From Desertivirga xinjiangensis (GTDB lineage: Bacteria > Bacteroidota > Bacteroidia > Sphingobacteriales > Sphingobacteriaceae): a stretch of 64,000 bases of DNA. The DNA lies in contig NZ_JAFMZP010000009.1 in NCBI RefSeq assembly GCF_024436435.1, forward strand, positions 1-64,000. Direction: 5' to 3'. The position numbers and the translations under genes were made by a program. Under the pieces are notes generated by a model that worked only from the letters and a program-made list of their open reading frames with translations, had not been told where the DNA came from and searched no databases. This document shows, one piece after another, positions 51,620-60,435 of the stretch. Each line of letters starts with the position of its first letter. The first letter of the stretch is position 1.

Positions 51620-53731
51620 ATGCAAGGTTTTAGGACTGAACTGGAAAATCCGATTGTACAAAAGGATATCATTGAGCTTGAGAAGAAGATCAGACTATTC
51701 AGAGAGGGGAAAATACACGAAGAGAAATTCAGAAGCCTGAGATTGGCTCGCGGTGTTTATGGGCAGCGTCAGCAAGGCGTTCAGATGGTACGCATCAAGC
51801 TTCCTTACGGAAGGCTGACTATTCAGCAGCTCCTTAGGATCTCAGATGTGTCAGATAATTATGCAACAGGTAATCTTCATATAACTACCAGGCAGGATAT
51901 TCAAATCCACTTTGTCAGCCTGGACAGGACGCCTGAGCTGTGGGCGGAACTCGAAAAAGATTCCATTACCCTTCGCGAAGCGTGTGGCAATACCGTAAGG
52001 AATGTTACAGGTTCTCCTTTAGCAGGTGTTGATCCTGAAGAACCGTTTGACATCACTCCCTATGCACACGCATTTTTTGAGTACCTGTTAAGAAATCCTA
52101 TTTGCCAGGATATGGGTCGCAAATTCAAAATCGCGTTTTCATCGTCTGAAAAAGATACCGCATTTGCATTCATGCACGACCTCGGTTTTATTCCTAAGGT
52201 AAGATTTGAGAACGGACAGGAAGTCAGAGGATTTAAGATCGTATTAGGCGGCGGCCTGGGTTCTCAGCCTCATATTGCTGAAGAGGTTACAGACTTTATG
52301 CATGAGGATTTAATTATTCCTTTTGCCGAATCTGTTATCAGAATTTTTGACCGTTATGGCGAACGCGCAAAAAGACATAAGGCAAGGTTGAAATATCTTA
52401 TCCAGGATATCGGGAAAGATGCATTTCTCGAACTTGCCGAAAAAGAACGTTTGGCCCTTAAGGTGAAAACTTATAAAATTAACCGTGACGTTGCATCGCC
52501 GGTATTTTCAGAAGGAGAGGTGGCTCCTGTAGAAATAATTAACCCCCTCAAATATGAGCAATGGTTAAAGTCAAATATTTATCCTCAAAAACAGGAAGGG
52601 TATGTGGCTGTAGGTATACGGGTGCAAAATGGTGATATTAAGACTCCGGTAGCCCGGAAATTTGCAGCCCTTGTAGCTGAAGTTGCTGCTGATGATATAC
52701 GTCTTACGAACTCGCAGGGTATTATGCTTCGGTATGTTAAGGAGGAGAATCTTCCTTACCTATTCGAAAGACTAAACGAACTTGGTTTGGCTAACCCCGG
52801 CTTTGAAAGCGTAATTGATATTACTTCTTGCCCTGGTACCGATACCTGTAACCTTGGTATATCAAATAGCACAGGTATAACCCGCGAACTGGAAAGGGTA
52901 CTTCTTGAAGAATACCCTGATTTAATCTATAACAAAGACATCACGATCAAGATCAGTGGCTGTATCAATGCCTGTGGCCAGCATGCAATGTGTGCCATCG
53001 GTTTTCATGGATCCAGTATGAAGATCGGCAAGATGGTAGCTCCAGCCCTTCAGGTGCTCCTTGGAGGCGGCCCAACTGGTGACGGAACAGGAGTAGCCTC
53101 AGAAAAGATTATCAAAGTTCCCAGCAAACGTGGTCCCCAGGTTCTTCGTACATTACTTGAAGACTACTTTAAGAACTCGACAGAAGGAGAGCTTTATAAC
53201 CAATATTACAACCGTCAGGGAAAGATCTATTTTTACGACCTTTTAAACCCAATTGCGAGTCAGGAAAATATTACGCCTGACGATTTTATCGATTGGGAAC
53301 AAACGGAAGCCTATAAGCCTGAGATTGGAGTAGGGGAATGTGCCAGTGTACTAATCGACCTTGTAGCTACCCTATTGTACGAGGCGGAAGAAAGACTTGA
53401 TTGGAGTTCACAAGCATTTGAAAAAGGCGATTATGCTGATTCTATTTATCATGCTTACACCGGTTTCATCAATTCGGCTAAAGCCTTACTTGTGTCTGAG
53501 AGTGTAAAAACGAACACCCAATCGGGCATTGTGAAAGATTTTGACGAGAAGTTTGTTGCTTCAGGAAAAGTTGAACTACCTTCCACTTTCAATGATCTGG
53601 TATACCAGCTTAATCAGAACGAGCCTTCAAGAGAGTTTGCTGAATATTATTTGAATCAGTCGAAGTTATTCAATAAGCAGCTTGCAGAGTACCGCAATGC
53701 TAATTTGGTCAATACCGAGATAAATCTTTAG
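51620..53731 (+). CDS. Siroheme sulfite/nitrite reductase with HEPN-like tail
   Basis: A 703-residue enzyme. Two ferredoxin-like half domains surround the siroheme site, with the 4Fe-4S ligands Cys404, Cys410 (CPGTDTC), Cys448 and Cys452 (SGCINAC). The arginine-rich GNLHITTRQDIQIHF near residue 90 contacts siroheme and substrate. It reduces sulfite to sulfide or nitrite to ammonia; linkage to siroheme synthesis and a TauE exporter favours sulfite. After about residue 565 an extra helical region (YADSIYHAYTGFINSAKALL) resembles a HEPN domain, not part of standard enzymes. The siroheme synthase fusion starts eight bases later. Confidence 0.9.
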   Translation: MQGFRTELENPIVQKDIIELEKKIRLFREGKIHEEKFRSLRLARGVYGQRQQGVQMVRIKLPYGRLTIQQLLRISDVSDNYATGNLHITTRQDIQIHFVSLDRTPELWAELEKDSITLREACGNTVRNVTGSPLAGVDPEEPFDITPYAHAFFEYLLRNPICQDMGRKFKIAFSSSEKDTAFAFMHDLGFIPKVRFENGQEVRGFKIVLGGGLGSQPHIAEEVTDFMHEDLIIPFAESVIRIFDRYGERAKRHKARLKYLIQDIGKDAFLELAEKERLALKVKTYKINRDVASPVFSEGEVAPVEIINPLKYEQWLKSNIYPQKQEGYVAVGIRVQNGDIKTPVARKFAALVAEVAADDIRLTNSQGIMLRYVKEENLPYLFERLNELGLANPGFESVIDITSCPGTDTCNLGISNSTGITRELERVLLEEYPDLIYNKDITIKISGCINACGQHAMCAIGFHGSSMKIGKMVAPALQVLLGGGPTGDGTGVASEKIIKVPSKRGPQVLRTLLEDYFKNSTEGELYNQYYNRQGKIYFYDLLNPIASQENITPDDFIDWEQTEAYKPEIGVGECASVLIDLVATLLYEAEERLDWSSQAFEKGDYADSIYHAYTGFINSAKALLVSESVKTNTQSGIVKDFDEKFVASGKVELPSTFNDLVYQLNQNEPSREFAEYYLNQSKLFNKQLAEYRNANLVNTEINL

Positions 53732-53739
53732 GACCTACC

Positions 53740-55260
53740 ATGTCTGCAACAATTGTCGTAGAAGAAACGTTACCGATCCGGAAAGAGCATAATACACTCT
53801 TTCCGGTTTTTTTGAAGCTTGAAAAGTTAAGCATACTGCTTGTAGGTGGCGGAAATGTTGCCCTAGAAAAACTTCGTGCTATATTCAGCAATAGCCCTGA
53901 AGCTAAGGTCAGGCTAATTGCACGCGAGATAATGCCTTCTGTTAAGGTGTTTTTAAGCGAACATCATGTACCGTTTGAAGAACGTCAATTCATTGAAAGT
54001 GATCTTGAAGGTGTCGACCTGGCAATCATTGCCATCAATGAAAAAGCGATCAGTGCCGAGATACAAGTGCAATGTAAAGCAAAAGGTGTGTTATGTAACG
54101 TAGCCGATACCCCGGATTATTGCGACTTTTACCTGAGCTCTGTGGTGCAGAAAGGTAATCTTAAAATTGCTATTTCCACAAATGGGAAATCGCCAACCAT
54201 CGCTAAACGCGTTAAAGATGTATTGAACGAGGCTTTCCCTTACGAGATTAACGATGTTTTAGATAACATGGAAAAAATTCGTAGCTCATTAGCCGGTGAT
54301 TTTTCTGACAAAGTAAAGCAGTTAAACGATATAACTAGTGTACTAGCAATAGACACAGAACCCGAAACGCCCAAACGTAAGAAAACAGTGCAGGTGGTGC
54401 TGTATATTGGTGCTGCCCTTTGCCTTATGGTTCTTGGCCATTTATTGTTTTCTTACATCACTTACGATCATGTGAGTACTGCTACAACCTGGGTGAGTAA
54501 CCAATTCACCTCAGACCTGCTGATCTACATGCTCGGCGGATTTATTGCTCAAATGATCGATGGTGCCCTGGGTATGGCTTACGGAGTAAGTGCTACAACC
54601 TTCCTGTTGTCGTTCGGAATAACTCCTGCTGCTGCCAGTGCCAGTGTTCATACCTCTGAAATCTTCACATCCGGAGTATCGGGTCTAATGCACCTGCGTT
54701 TCGGTAACGTTAATAATAAGCTTTTCAAAAACCTTTTGATTCCGGGCGTTATTGGCGCTATTATGGGAGCATATATATTGTCTTCCTTAGAGGAATATAG
54801 CTACATTCTTAGGCCAATTGTAAGTTCGTATACCCTTGTACTGGGAGTGATCATTATCCGCAAAGCGCTACTTCCCAAGATCAAAAAGAAAAAAACAAAG
54901 AATATAGGTATACTAGCTATTTTCGGCGGCTTTATGGATTCAATCGGAGGTGGCGGATGGGGGCCTATCGTTACTTCCACACTGCTGGCAGGTGGACGAA
55001 ATGCACGTTATACTATTGGTTCCGTAAACCTTACAGAATTTTTTGTCGCTTTTTCAAGCTCTGTAACTTTCATCCTTTTCCTTGGGATGAATCATTTCCA
55101 GATCATTCTCGGATTAATCCTTGGAGGCTCATTAGCAGCGCCAATAGCAGCGCGCCTGTCGAGTAAGCTTCCGGTTAAAACAATAATGCTGGTAGTTGGA
55201 ATAGTGGTGATCCTGGTCTCACTAAGGACGATATTAATGTTAGTGTGGGATTCTATCTGA
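53740..55260 (+). CDS. Siroheme synthase (Met8/CysG-N) fused to TauE/SafE exporter
   Basis: A 506-residue fusion. Residues about 20-215 are a Met8-like precorrin-2 dehydrogenase/sirohydrochlorin ferrochelatase with NAD motif GGGNVALEKLRA and the NVADTPDYCDF and STNGKSPTIA blocks. Residues about 232-505 are a TauE/SafE transporter of eight or so hydrophobic segments, with GFIAQMIDGALGMAYG and GGGGWGPIVTS signatures. The enzyme half would finish siroheme for the upstream reductase while the transporter half exports sulfite or organosulfonates. The uroporphyrinogen methyltransferase half of CysG is absent. It lies eight bases after the reductase gene. Confidence 0.92.
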   Translation: MSATIVVEETLPIRKEHNTLFPVFLKLEKLSILLVGGGNVALEKLRAIFSNSPEAKVRLIAREIMPSVKVFLSEHHVPFEERQFIESDLEGVDLAIIAINEKAISAEIQVQCKAKGVLCNVADTPDYCDFYLSSVVQKGNLKIAISTNGKSPTIAKRVKDVLNEAFPYEINDVLDNMEKIRSSLAGDFSDKVKQLNDITSVLAIDTEPETPKRKKTVQVVLYIGAALCLMVLGHLLFSYITYDHVSTATTWVSNQFTSDLLIYMLGGFIAQMIDGALGMAYGVSATTFLLSFGITPAAASASVHTSEIFTSGVSGLMHLRFGNVNNKLFKNLLIPGVIGAIMGAYILSSLEEYSYILRPIVSSYTLVLGVIIIRKALLPKIKKKKTKNIGILAIFGGFMDSIGGGGWGPIVTSTLLAGGRNARYTIGSVNLTEFFVAFSSSVTFILFLGMNHFQIILGLILGGSLAAPIAARLSSKLPVKTIMLVVGIVVILVSLRTILMLVWDSI

Positions 55261-55271
55261 TTAAATAATAC

Positions 55272-55279
55272 TATCTTTG
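55272..55279 (+). promoter_or_regulatory. -7 element upstream of the Rrf2 gene
   Basis: TATCTTTG matches TAnnTTTG exactly, 25 bp before the GTG start and just after the fusion gene stop. It suggests a separate transcript for the regulator in addition to readthrough. Confidence 0.4.
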
Positions 55280-55304
55280 CTAGTAATCCTATATACAAAT
55301 AGCA

Positions 55305-55796
55305 GTGTTAACCAAAAAAACTAAATATGCAGTAAAGGCTCTGATGGCTTTAGGTCGAAATAAAGACAATAAGCCGATGCTTATTTCCGAAATAGCTCAG
55401 AAGGAACAACTGCCAAAGAAATTTCTTGAGGCCATATTGCTCGAGTTAAAGAGGAGTGGTTTTTTAGGCAGTAAAAAGGGTGCTGGTGGTGGTTATTACA
55501 TGATGAAGAAAGCCGAAGACATTAAGCTGGCGGCAATCATCAGAGTTATAGATGGTCCTATAGCCTTGCTTCCATGCGTTAGTCTTAATTTTTATGAGCG
55601 ATGTGACGAATGCACCAGCGAACTTTATTGCGGTATTCGCGACGTCATGAAAGATGTGCGCGATGCTACCTTGAAGATCCTTACCGAGGCAAGTATTGCA
55701 GATATGATTCTACGTGAGGATACCATGCAGCAAAAGCTTGAGTCCGAAAAAGCTGAAAGCCTCTCTGAAGAGGATTTTAAAGGCGATTTTCACTAG
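55305..55796 (+). CDS. Rrf2-family transcription regulator with possible Fe-S cysteines
   Basis: A 163-residue winged-helix regulator. The N-terminal TKKTKYAVKALMALG and the LPKKFLEAILLELKRSGFLGSKKGAGGGYYM recognition region are typical of Rrf2. Cys91, Cys100, Cys103 and Cys109 form a cluster comparable to the three Fe-S ligands of IscR. It could report Fe-S or sulfur status and control the sulfite reductase operon directly upstream, resembling CymR-type control. GTG 55305 is the start that fits the fold; an acidic tail of about 25 residues ends the protein. Confidence 0.87.
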   Translation: MLTKKTKYAVKALMALGRNKDNKPMLISEIAQKEQLPKKFLEAILLELKRSGFLGSKKGAGGGYYMMKKAEDIKLAAIIRVIDGPIALLPCVSLNFYERCDECTSELYCGIRDVMKDVRDATLKILTEASIADMILREDTMQQKLESEKAESLSEEDFKGDFH

Positions 55797-55809
55797 AACA
55801 TTTTAATAA

Positions 55810-55838
55810 AGAGAAGGCCATATTTAATGGCTTTCTCT
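55810..55838. terminator. Bidirectional hairpin between the Rrf2 and aldo/keto reductase genes
   Basis: AGAGAAGGCCAT (55810-55821) pairs with ATGGCTTTCTCT (55827-55838) with one mismatch and a five-base loop. It separates convergent genes. Confidence 0.6.
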
Positions 55839-56837
55839 TCATATATCCATATTTAATATCTCGTCTATCAACTTTAGCTCTTCTTCGCTGAAACTGGTAT
55901 TTTCCAGCGCTTTCAAGGCATCTGTTATCTGATCAGGCTTGCTTGCCCCAATTAATACTGACGTAATCCGACTATCCTTTAATAGCCAGGAAAGAGCCAT
56001 TTGAGCAAGCTTTTGTTCCCTTTTTTTCGCTAGTTCGTCAAGTTTTTTAACTGTTTCAATCTTTTCAGTCGTGATGTGACTCTCCTGGAGAAATATACCG
56101 CTGGTAGCAACTCTCGAGTCAGCCGGAATGCCATGCAAGTATTTATCGGTTAGCAGTCCTTGCGCCAAAGGCGAAAAGGGTATACACCCAACTCCTTCCC
56201 GCTCAAGCAGGTCTAACAGACCTCCTTCCACCCACCGTTCAAACATAGAATACTTGGGTTGATGGATCAGGCAGGGGGTACCCAGCCGTTTCAGAATGCT
56301 AATAGCTCTTTCCGCCTCTTCAGGACGGTAATTGGATATACCGGCATAAAGTGCCTTACCCTGGCGGACGATCAGATCCAGGGTAGCCATCGTTTCTTCC
56401 AATGGAGTCTCGGGGTCAGGCCTGTGATGATAGAAGATATCAACATAGGCCAGGCCCATCCGTTTTAAACTTTGATCAATGCTGGAAACAAGATATTTCT
56501 TCGAGCCCCAATCTCCGTAAGGTCCATCCCACATGGTATATCCGGCCTTTGAGGAGATCACCATTTCATCGCGGTAGTCTTTGAAATCAAGCTTTAGTAT
56601 CTTTCCGAAATTTTCTTCTGCTGAACCGGGAGGAGGTCCGTAGTTATTGGCCAGATCAAAATGAGTTATTCCATGGTCAAAGGCAGTTCTGATCAGGTTT
56701 CGACTATTCTCCAGATTGTTTACATATCCGAAGTTGTGCCAAAGTCCAAGAGATATTGCAGATAGCTTTAGACCCGAGTTTCCGCACCGGCGGTACTCCA
56801 TGGACTGGTAACGTTCTTTAGGGGGAAGATAAGTCAT
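55839..56837 (-). CDS. Aldo/keto reductase (YghZ/MgrA-like)
   Basis: A 332-residue TIM-barrel NADPH reductase. The catalytic tetrad region is visible as HFDLANNYG (Asp and Tyr), SSKAG (Lys) and FYHHRPD (His). The GPPPGSAEENFGKIL segment and length fit the YghZ (L-glyceraldehyde 3-phosphate reductase) subgroup, related to potassium-channel beta subunits. Its physiological substrate is uncertain; methylglyoxal detoxification is a possibility. It lies nine bases before the lnt 3' end on the same strand, so it is transcribed after lnt. Confidence 0.9.
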   Translation of the reverse strand: MTYLPPKERYQSMEYRRCGNSGLKLSAISLGLWHNFGYVNNLENSRNLIRTAFDHGITHFDLANNYGPPPGSAEENFGKILKLDFKDYRDEMVISSKAGYTMWDGPYGDWGSKKYLVSSIDQSLKRMGLAYVDIFYHHRPDPETPLEETMATLDLIVRQGKALYAGISNYRPEEAERAISILKRLGTPCLIHQPKYSMFERWVEGGLLDLLEREGVGCIPFSPLAQGLLTDKYLHGIPADSRVATSGIFLQESHITTEKIETVKKLDELAKKREQKLAQMALSWLLKDSRITSVLIGASKPDQITDALKALENTSFSEEELKLIDEILNMDI

Positions 56838-56846
56838 TTTATAAGT

Positions 56847-58481
56847 TTATATCTGTGCACTGCGTTTCCTGGTGCGAAAGCTTACTAAGATAAATATCAG
56901 GAAGCATACGGCCAATATAGAGGCAAAAACGGCAATATAGTCACCATGTTTCACATAAAAAGTCAGTTCATCGTTCAGGTTGATATCTGCTTTTAGCGCC
57001 GTTGCTTCCCACCACTTGCTTTGCACTACAACATCGCCCCTTTGATTTATAAATCCTGAAATTCCGGTATTTGCCGAACGCGCAACCCACCGGCGGGTCT
57101 CAATTGCACGCAACTTAGCATAAGCAAGATGCTGGTCTTTCCCTGAAGTATCTCCCCACCAGGCATCATTGGTAATAATAGCGATAAATTGCGCACCTTT
57201 TTTTACACAGTCACCAACGTATTCTCCCCAGATTGATTCGTAGCAAATCACAGGGGCTGCACCGATTCCAGTTTGTGAATAGAAAACCGACGGCTCGTCC
57301 TGGAATCCATAACCACCAGTTGAACCGCCAAAGGCAGCAAATACAGGTTTCAAAAACGAAAGTGCTGAGGAAAAAGGAGTTTGTTCCACACCGGGAACCA
57401 ACTTCGATTTATGATAGAACTGTACTCTCGCAGTATTTTCTATTTGTATAGCGGCGTTAAAAGCATCATAAAAGATACCGTTCTGTTCATTATACCTCGC
57501 TGTTGGAGTTTTTGCTGTGTCGTATAACAGATAGCTTTCAATACCCGACAACACGTTACCGTTTTTATATTTCTGCAAAAAAGATTTGATGGAGACATAG
57601 TTGGAATCAAATCTTATTCTTTCTTCATCTGCGCTTTCTGAAATCGCTGTTTCCGGCCAGATAAAATATTCGGTATTCGGCTGCCCCAATGAGTCGGACA
57701 AATAAATAAGCCGTTTTACCTGTTCATTTGCGGGCAAGGAATTAAACTTCTCATAAGGATCAATGTTCGGCTGTACTACAACTACATTGGAAGGATTTTC
57801 AGCTTCTTTATACCTGGTATACATGGTATACGATATAAGGATCGGAAGCATTACCCAACCGAAAAGCACTTGCAGATACCGCTTCTGCGCCTTCATAGCT
57901 GCATCTGAGCTTTCAGCCCTGGACAAGGTTAATTCGAATGCCAGCAGATTCGCAACCCAAATCCAGAGTGTTCCGCCATAAACACCGGTATATTCATACC
58001 ATTGAACCAACTGATGTGATCCGGCGAAACCATTTCCCAGTGTCATCCAGGGAAAGGCAAGTTCCCAGCTCTGGTGGAGGTATTCATAGCCGATCCAGAA
58101 TACAACGAGGCCGGCATAACTCCAGGTCTTAGTGGTGATTTTCCGTAACTGGTAATATAGCCAGAAAGCTATCGCCATCAGCAAGGCAGCAAGCCCGAAA
58201 GGAATAAGCGATATAAGTATAGCCACTCCCGCCGGCATCACGGCGTTCAATGAATTAAATACCCAATAGATACAACTGGTATTCCACACGAAGAACACCA
58301 GAAAGGCTAGCCAGAATACCTTTTTCCCCTTTTTAGGAGTATCAGATTCGATGATGCTTTCGGTGCTCAATAGCAATGGAACAAATGCCATCAGCAGCAG
58401 CGGAGCGGTAAATGACATTGGTGGCCATGCCAGCCATAACAAAAAAGAACTGGCTAATGCTCTAAAATAGATTTTTTGCAC
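56847..58481 (-). CDS. lnt: Apolipoprotein N-acyltransferase
   Basis: A 544-residue inner-membrane enzyme that completes lipoprotein maturation by adding the third acyl chain. An N-terminal multi-helix membrane region (about 1-215) is followed by a periplasmic nitrilase-like domain with catalytic Glu in WPETAIS, Lys in HKSKLVPGVE and Cys in ICYESIWG. A last membrane helix (about 510-532) anchors the C-terminus. Together with lspA elsewhere in the window it shows a complete triacylation pathway. The stop is nine bases from the aldo/keto reductase start. Confidence 0.93.
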   Translation of the reverse strand: MQKIYFRALASSFLLWLAWPPMSFTAPLLLMAFVPLLLSTESIIESDTPKKGKKVFWLAFLVFFVWNTSCIYWVFNSLNAVMPAGVAILISLIPFGLAALLMAIAFWLYYQLRKITTKTWSYAGLVVFWIGYEYLHQSWELAFPWMTLGNGFAGSHQLVQWYEYTGVYGGTLWIWVANLLAFELTLSRAESSDAAMKAQKRYLQVLFGWVMLPILISYTMYTRYKEAENPSNVVVVQPNIDPYEKFNSLPANEQVKRLIYLSDSLGQPNTEYFIWPETAISESADEERIRFDSNYVSIKSFLQKYKNGNVLSGIESYLLYDTAKTPTARYNEQNGIFYDAFNAAIQIENTARVQFYHKSKLVPGVEQTPFSSALSFLKPVFAAFGGSTGGYGFQDEPSVFYSQTGIGAAPVICYESIWGEYVGDCVKKGAQFIAIITNDAWWGDTSGKDQHLAYAKLRAIETRRWVARSANTGISGFINQRGDVVVQSKWWEATALKADINLNDELTFYVKHGDYIAVFASILAVCFLIFILVSFRTRKRSAQI

Positions 58482-58541
58482 TTTAAATTGTGATATAAGA
58501 TCTGCTTTTCTAGAGGTTAAAGTTAAACATAAAATTCACTT

Positions 58542-59159
58542 CTACCTGTTTTTATCCAGCAGTTCCTCGATGCGGTTTCTCTCTGTCTGAAGTTCACGGG
58601 CAAGCTTTTTCTCCTTTTCATTTGCCTTAACTTTAAACGACTGGTATTCGGCAGAAACTTCATCAAATAATTGCCTGCGGTATTTTGCCTCGCGGATACT
58701 TTTTCCGGCGGTGAAGATAACAATTGCCAGAGCAGCAGCCAATAGTATCACTGCTCCCCACATTATTGTATTGTAAGCTGATTTATCCATCGCCATTCCC
58801 AGAAAACTGATTTCGTTTACTGAAGCCTGGGATTGTTCGAGGTTCTTCTCATTTGCGTCAGCTTCTGCTCTCAGATCACTGATTGTTTTTTCCTGGCTGC
58901 TTATACGAGCCTGAAGAGGAGCATACCTGGCGCGCTCGGCCTTTAAGCTATCTTGTACATTTTTCCAAAGATTAGCCAAACGGGCCTGATTAACTACCTT
59001 ATACCCCTGTTGTGACCATGACTTTTTAAGCAGTTCGGTGTACTGGCCATTCAGACTGCGATCGATAACTTTTGTAGTATCCTGTGCGACACATATATTG
59101 ACGAATAAGAAATATACTGCAATTGTATAACAGATTAGTTTGCGGATGTTGATATTCAT
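58542..59159 (-). CDS. Exported coiled-coil protein with one membrane segment
   Basis: A 205-residue protein of unknown function. A signal peptide or anchor (about 8-25) is followed by helices with coiled-coil character (about 60-120), a hydrophobic segment (about 131-152, WGAVILLAAALAIVIF) and a second charged coil (155-205). Topology implies a periplasmic first coil and a cytoplasmic second coil. It lies about 60 bp before lnt on the same strand. No catalytic motif is apparent; homologues of this shape are sometimes labelled as methyltransferases in databases, which the sequence does not support. Confidence 0.65.
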   Translation of the reverse strand: MNINIRKLICYTIAVYFLFVNICVAQDTTKVIDRSLNGQYTELLKKSWSQQGYKVVNQARLANLWKNVQDSLKAERARYAPLQARISSQEKTISDLRAEADANEKNLEQSQASVNEISFLGMAMDKSAYNTIMWGAVILLAAALAIVIFTAGKSIREAKYRRQLFDEVSAEYQSFKVKANEKEKKLARELQTERNRIEELLDKNR

Positions 59160-59268
59160 AGCGGTTTTATGATGTATTCACGGTCAAAATAAGATTTATA
59201 ACTAATAATAAAAAGTTAAAGCCAGTTTTCAATACTAATTGTTATAACTGTGAAACACCGTTTGTATT

Positions 59269-60360
59269 ATGCCGCTTAAAATTTTATTAAGCCTCTTAAT
59301 TTTAGGACTAGCCGGATTTTCCACGGCTACGGCCCAGTTGAAGACCGAAAATGTTGTTTTGGTTACCCTTGATGGGATGCGCTGGAAAGAAGTTTTTCAA
59401 GGTGCCGACCCGGATATCATTCGAAATAAAAAATATGTAAATGATATTGAATCTCTTGAGCATGCTTATTGGGATAATGACCCCTTTCTCAGACGAATGA
59501 AGCTGTTACCATTTATTTGGAGTACGATAGCCACACATGGCCAGATCTATGGAAATAGAACCTTGGGCAATAAAGTAAATGTTATAAACCGGTACCGGGT
59601 ATCTTATCCCGGGTATAATGAGCTCTTAACCGGGGCCCCCGATAAAAGGATTAAGAATAACGCAAAAAGAAATAATCCAAATGAAACCATCCTGGAGTTT
59701 GTAAATCAGCAGACCAATTTCAAAAATAAGGTGGCCGCCTTTGCTTCATGGGATGTGTTTCACTATATCATCAATGAAAAGCGTTCGGGGATTCATATAA
59801 ATGCTGGAAATGATACCGCAAGGGCCACCCGCCTTTCTGCGCGCGAAAAATATCTCAATCACCTTCAGCAAAATACACCCAGCCCCTGGGGTAGTACCCG
59901 TTTTGATGAGTTCACTCATCAATACGCTAAGGAATACATCAGGAAGAATGGTCCAAAATTGCTGTTGATCGCTTACGGAGAAACCGATGAGTTTGCCCAT
60001 CATGGTCATTACGATTCGTATTTACATTCTGCCAAAAAAACGGACGCCTATATTAAGGATCTATGGGAGTGGATACAATCAGATCCGCGTTATCAGGACA
60101 AAACCACCTTAATCATAACTACTGACCATGGTCGCGGCGCAGGCCGGAACTCCTGGAAAGGCCATGGACCCGGGAGAGCCGGCTCTAATTATACATGGTT
60201 TATGATCATGGGGCCTGACACCTCCCCACTTGGAGAAGTGCAGGAAAAAAAACATTATTATAGTAGTCAGTTAGCCAAAACGATTGCAGCATTTCTACAA
60301 CTGGATTATCCCGACGATGAAACCCAGGGTTCCATTATAGCTACAGCCTTTATTAAATAA
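59269..60360 (+). CDS. Exported alkaline-phosphatase-superfamily hydrolase
   Basis: A 363-residue protein with a signal peptide (1-22, ending TATAQ). Metal-binding motifs of the alkaline phosphatase/phosphodiesterase superfamily are LVTLDGMRW (Asp), GETDEFAHHGHYDSY (Asp, His), TTDHGRG (Asp, His) and KGHGPG (His). The nucleophile is probably the Thr or Ser in the YNELLTG segment. It may hydrolyse a phosphomonoester, phosphodiester or sulfate in the periplasm; the substrate is not evident. It stands alone ahead of the prephenate dehydrogenase-like gene. Confidence 0.85.
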   Translation: MPLKILLSLLILGLAGFSTATAQLKTENVVLVTLDGMRWKEVFQGADPDIIRNKKYVNDIESLEHAYWDNDPFLRRMKLLPFIWSTIATHGQIYGNRTLGNKVNVINRYRVSYPGYNELLTGAPDKRIKNNAKRNNPNETILEFVNQQTNFKNKVAAFASWDVFHYIINEKRSGIHINAGNDTARATRLSAREKYLNHLQQNTPSPWGSTRFDEFTHQYAKEYIRKNGPKLLLIAYGETDEFAHHGHYDSYLHSAKKTDAYIKDLWEWIQSDPRYQDKTTLIITTDHGRGAGRNSWKGHGPGRAGSNYTWFMIMGPDTSPLGEVQEKKHYYSSQLAKTIAAFLQLDYPDDETQGSIIATAFIK

Positions 60361-60435
60361 GTAAACATAATTCCTGCTGATTCAATTCGTGCCGGTGCAT
60401 TTAAAGCCTGCGAAAAATTATATAAGTTTACGGCA

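Noticed and set aside
58542-59159. tRNA methyltransferase assignment for the coiled-coil protein
   Set aside because: No SAM-binding or TrmD knot motif is present; the sequence shows a signal segment, coils and one membrane helix.
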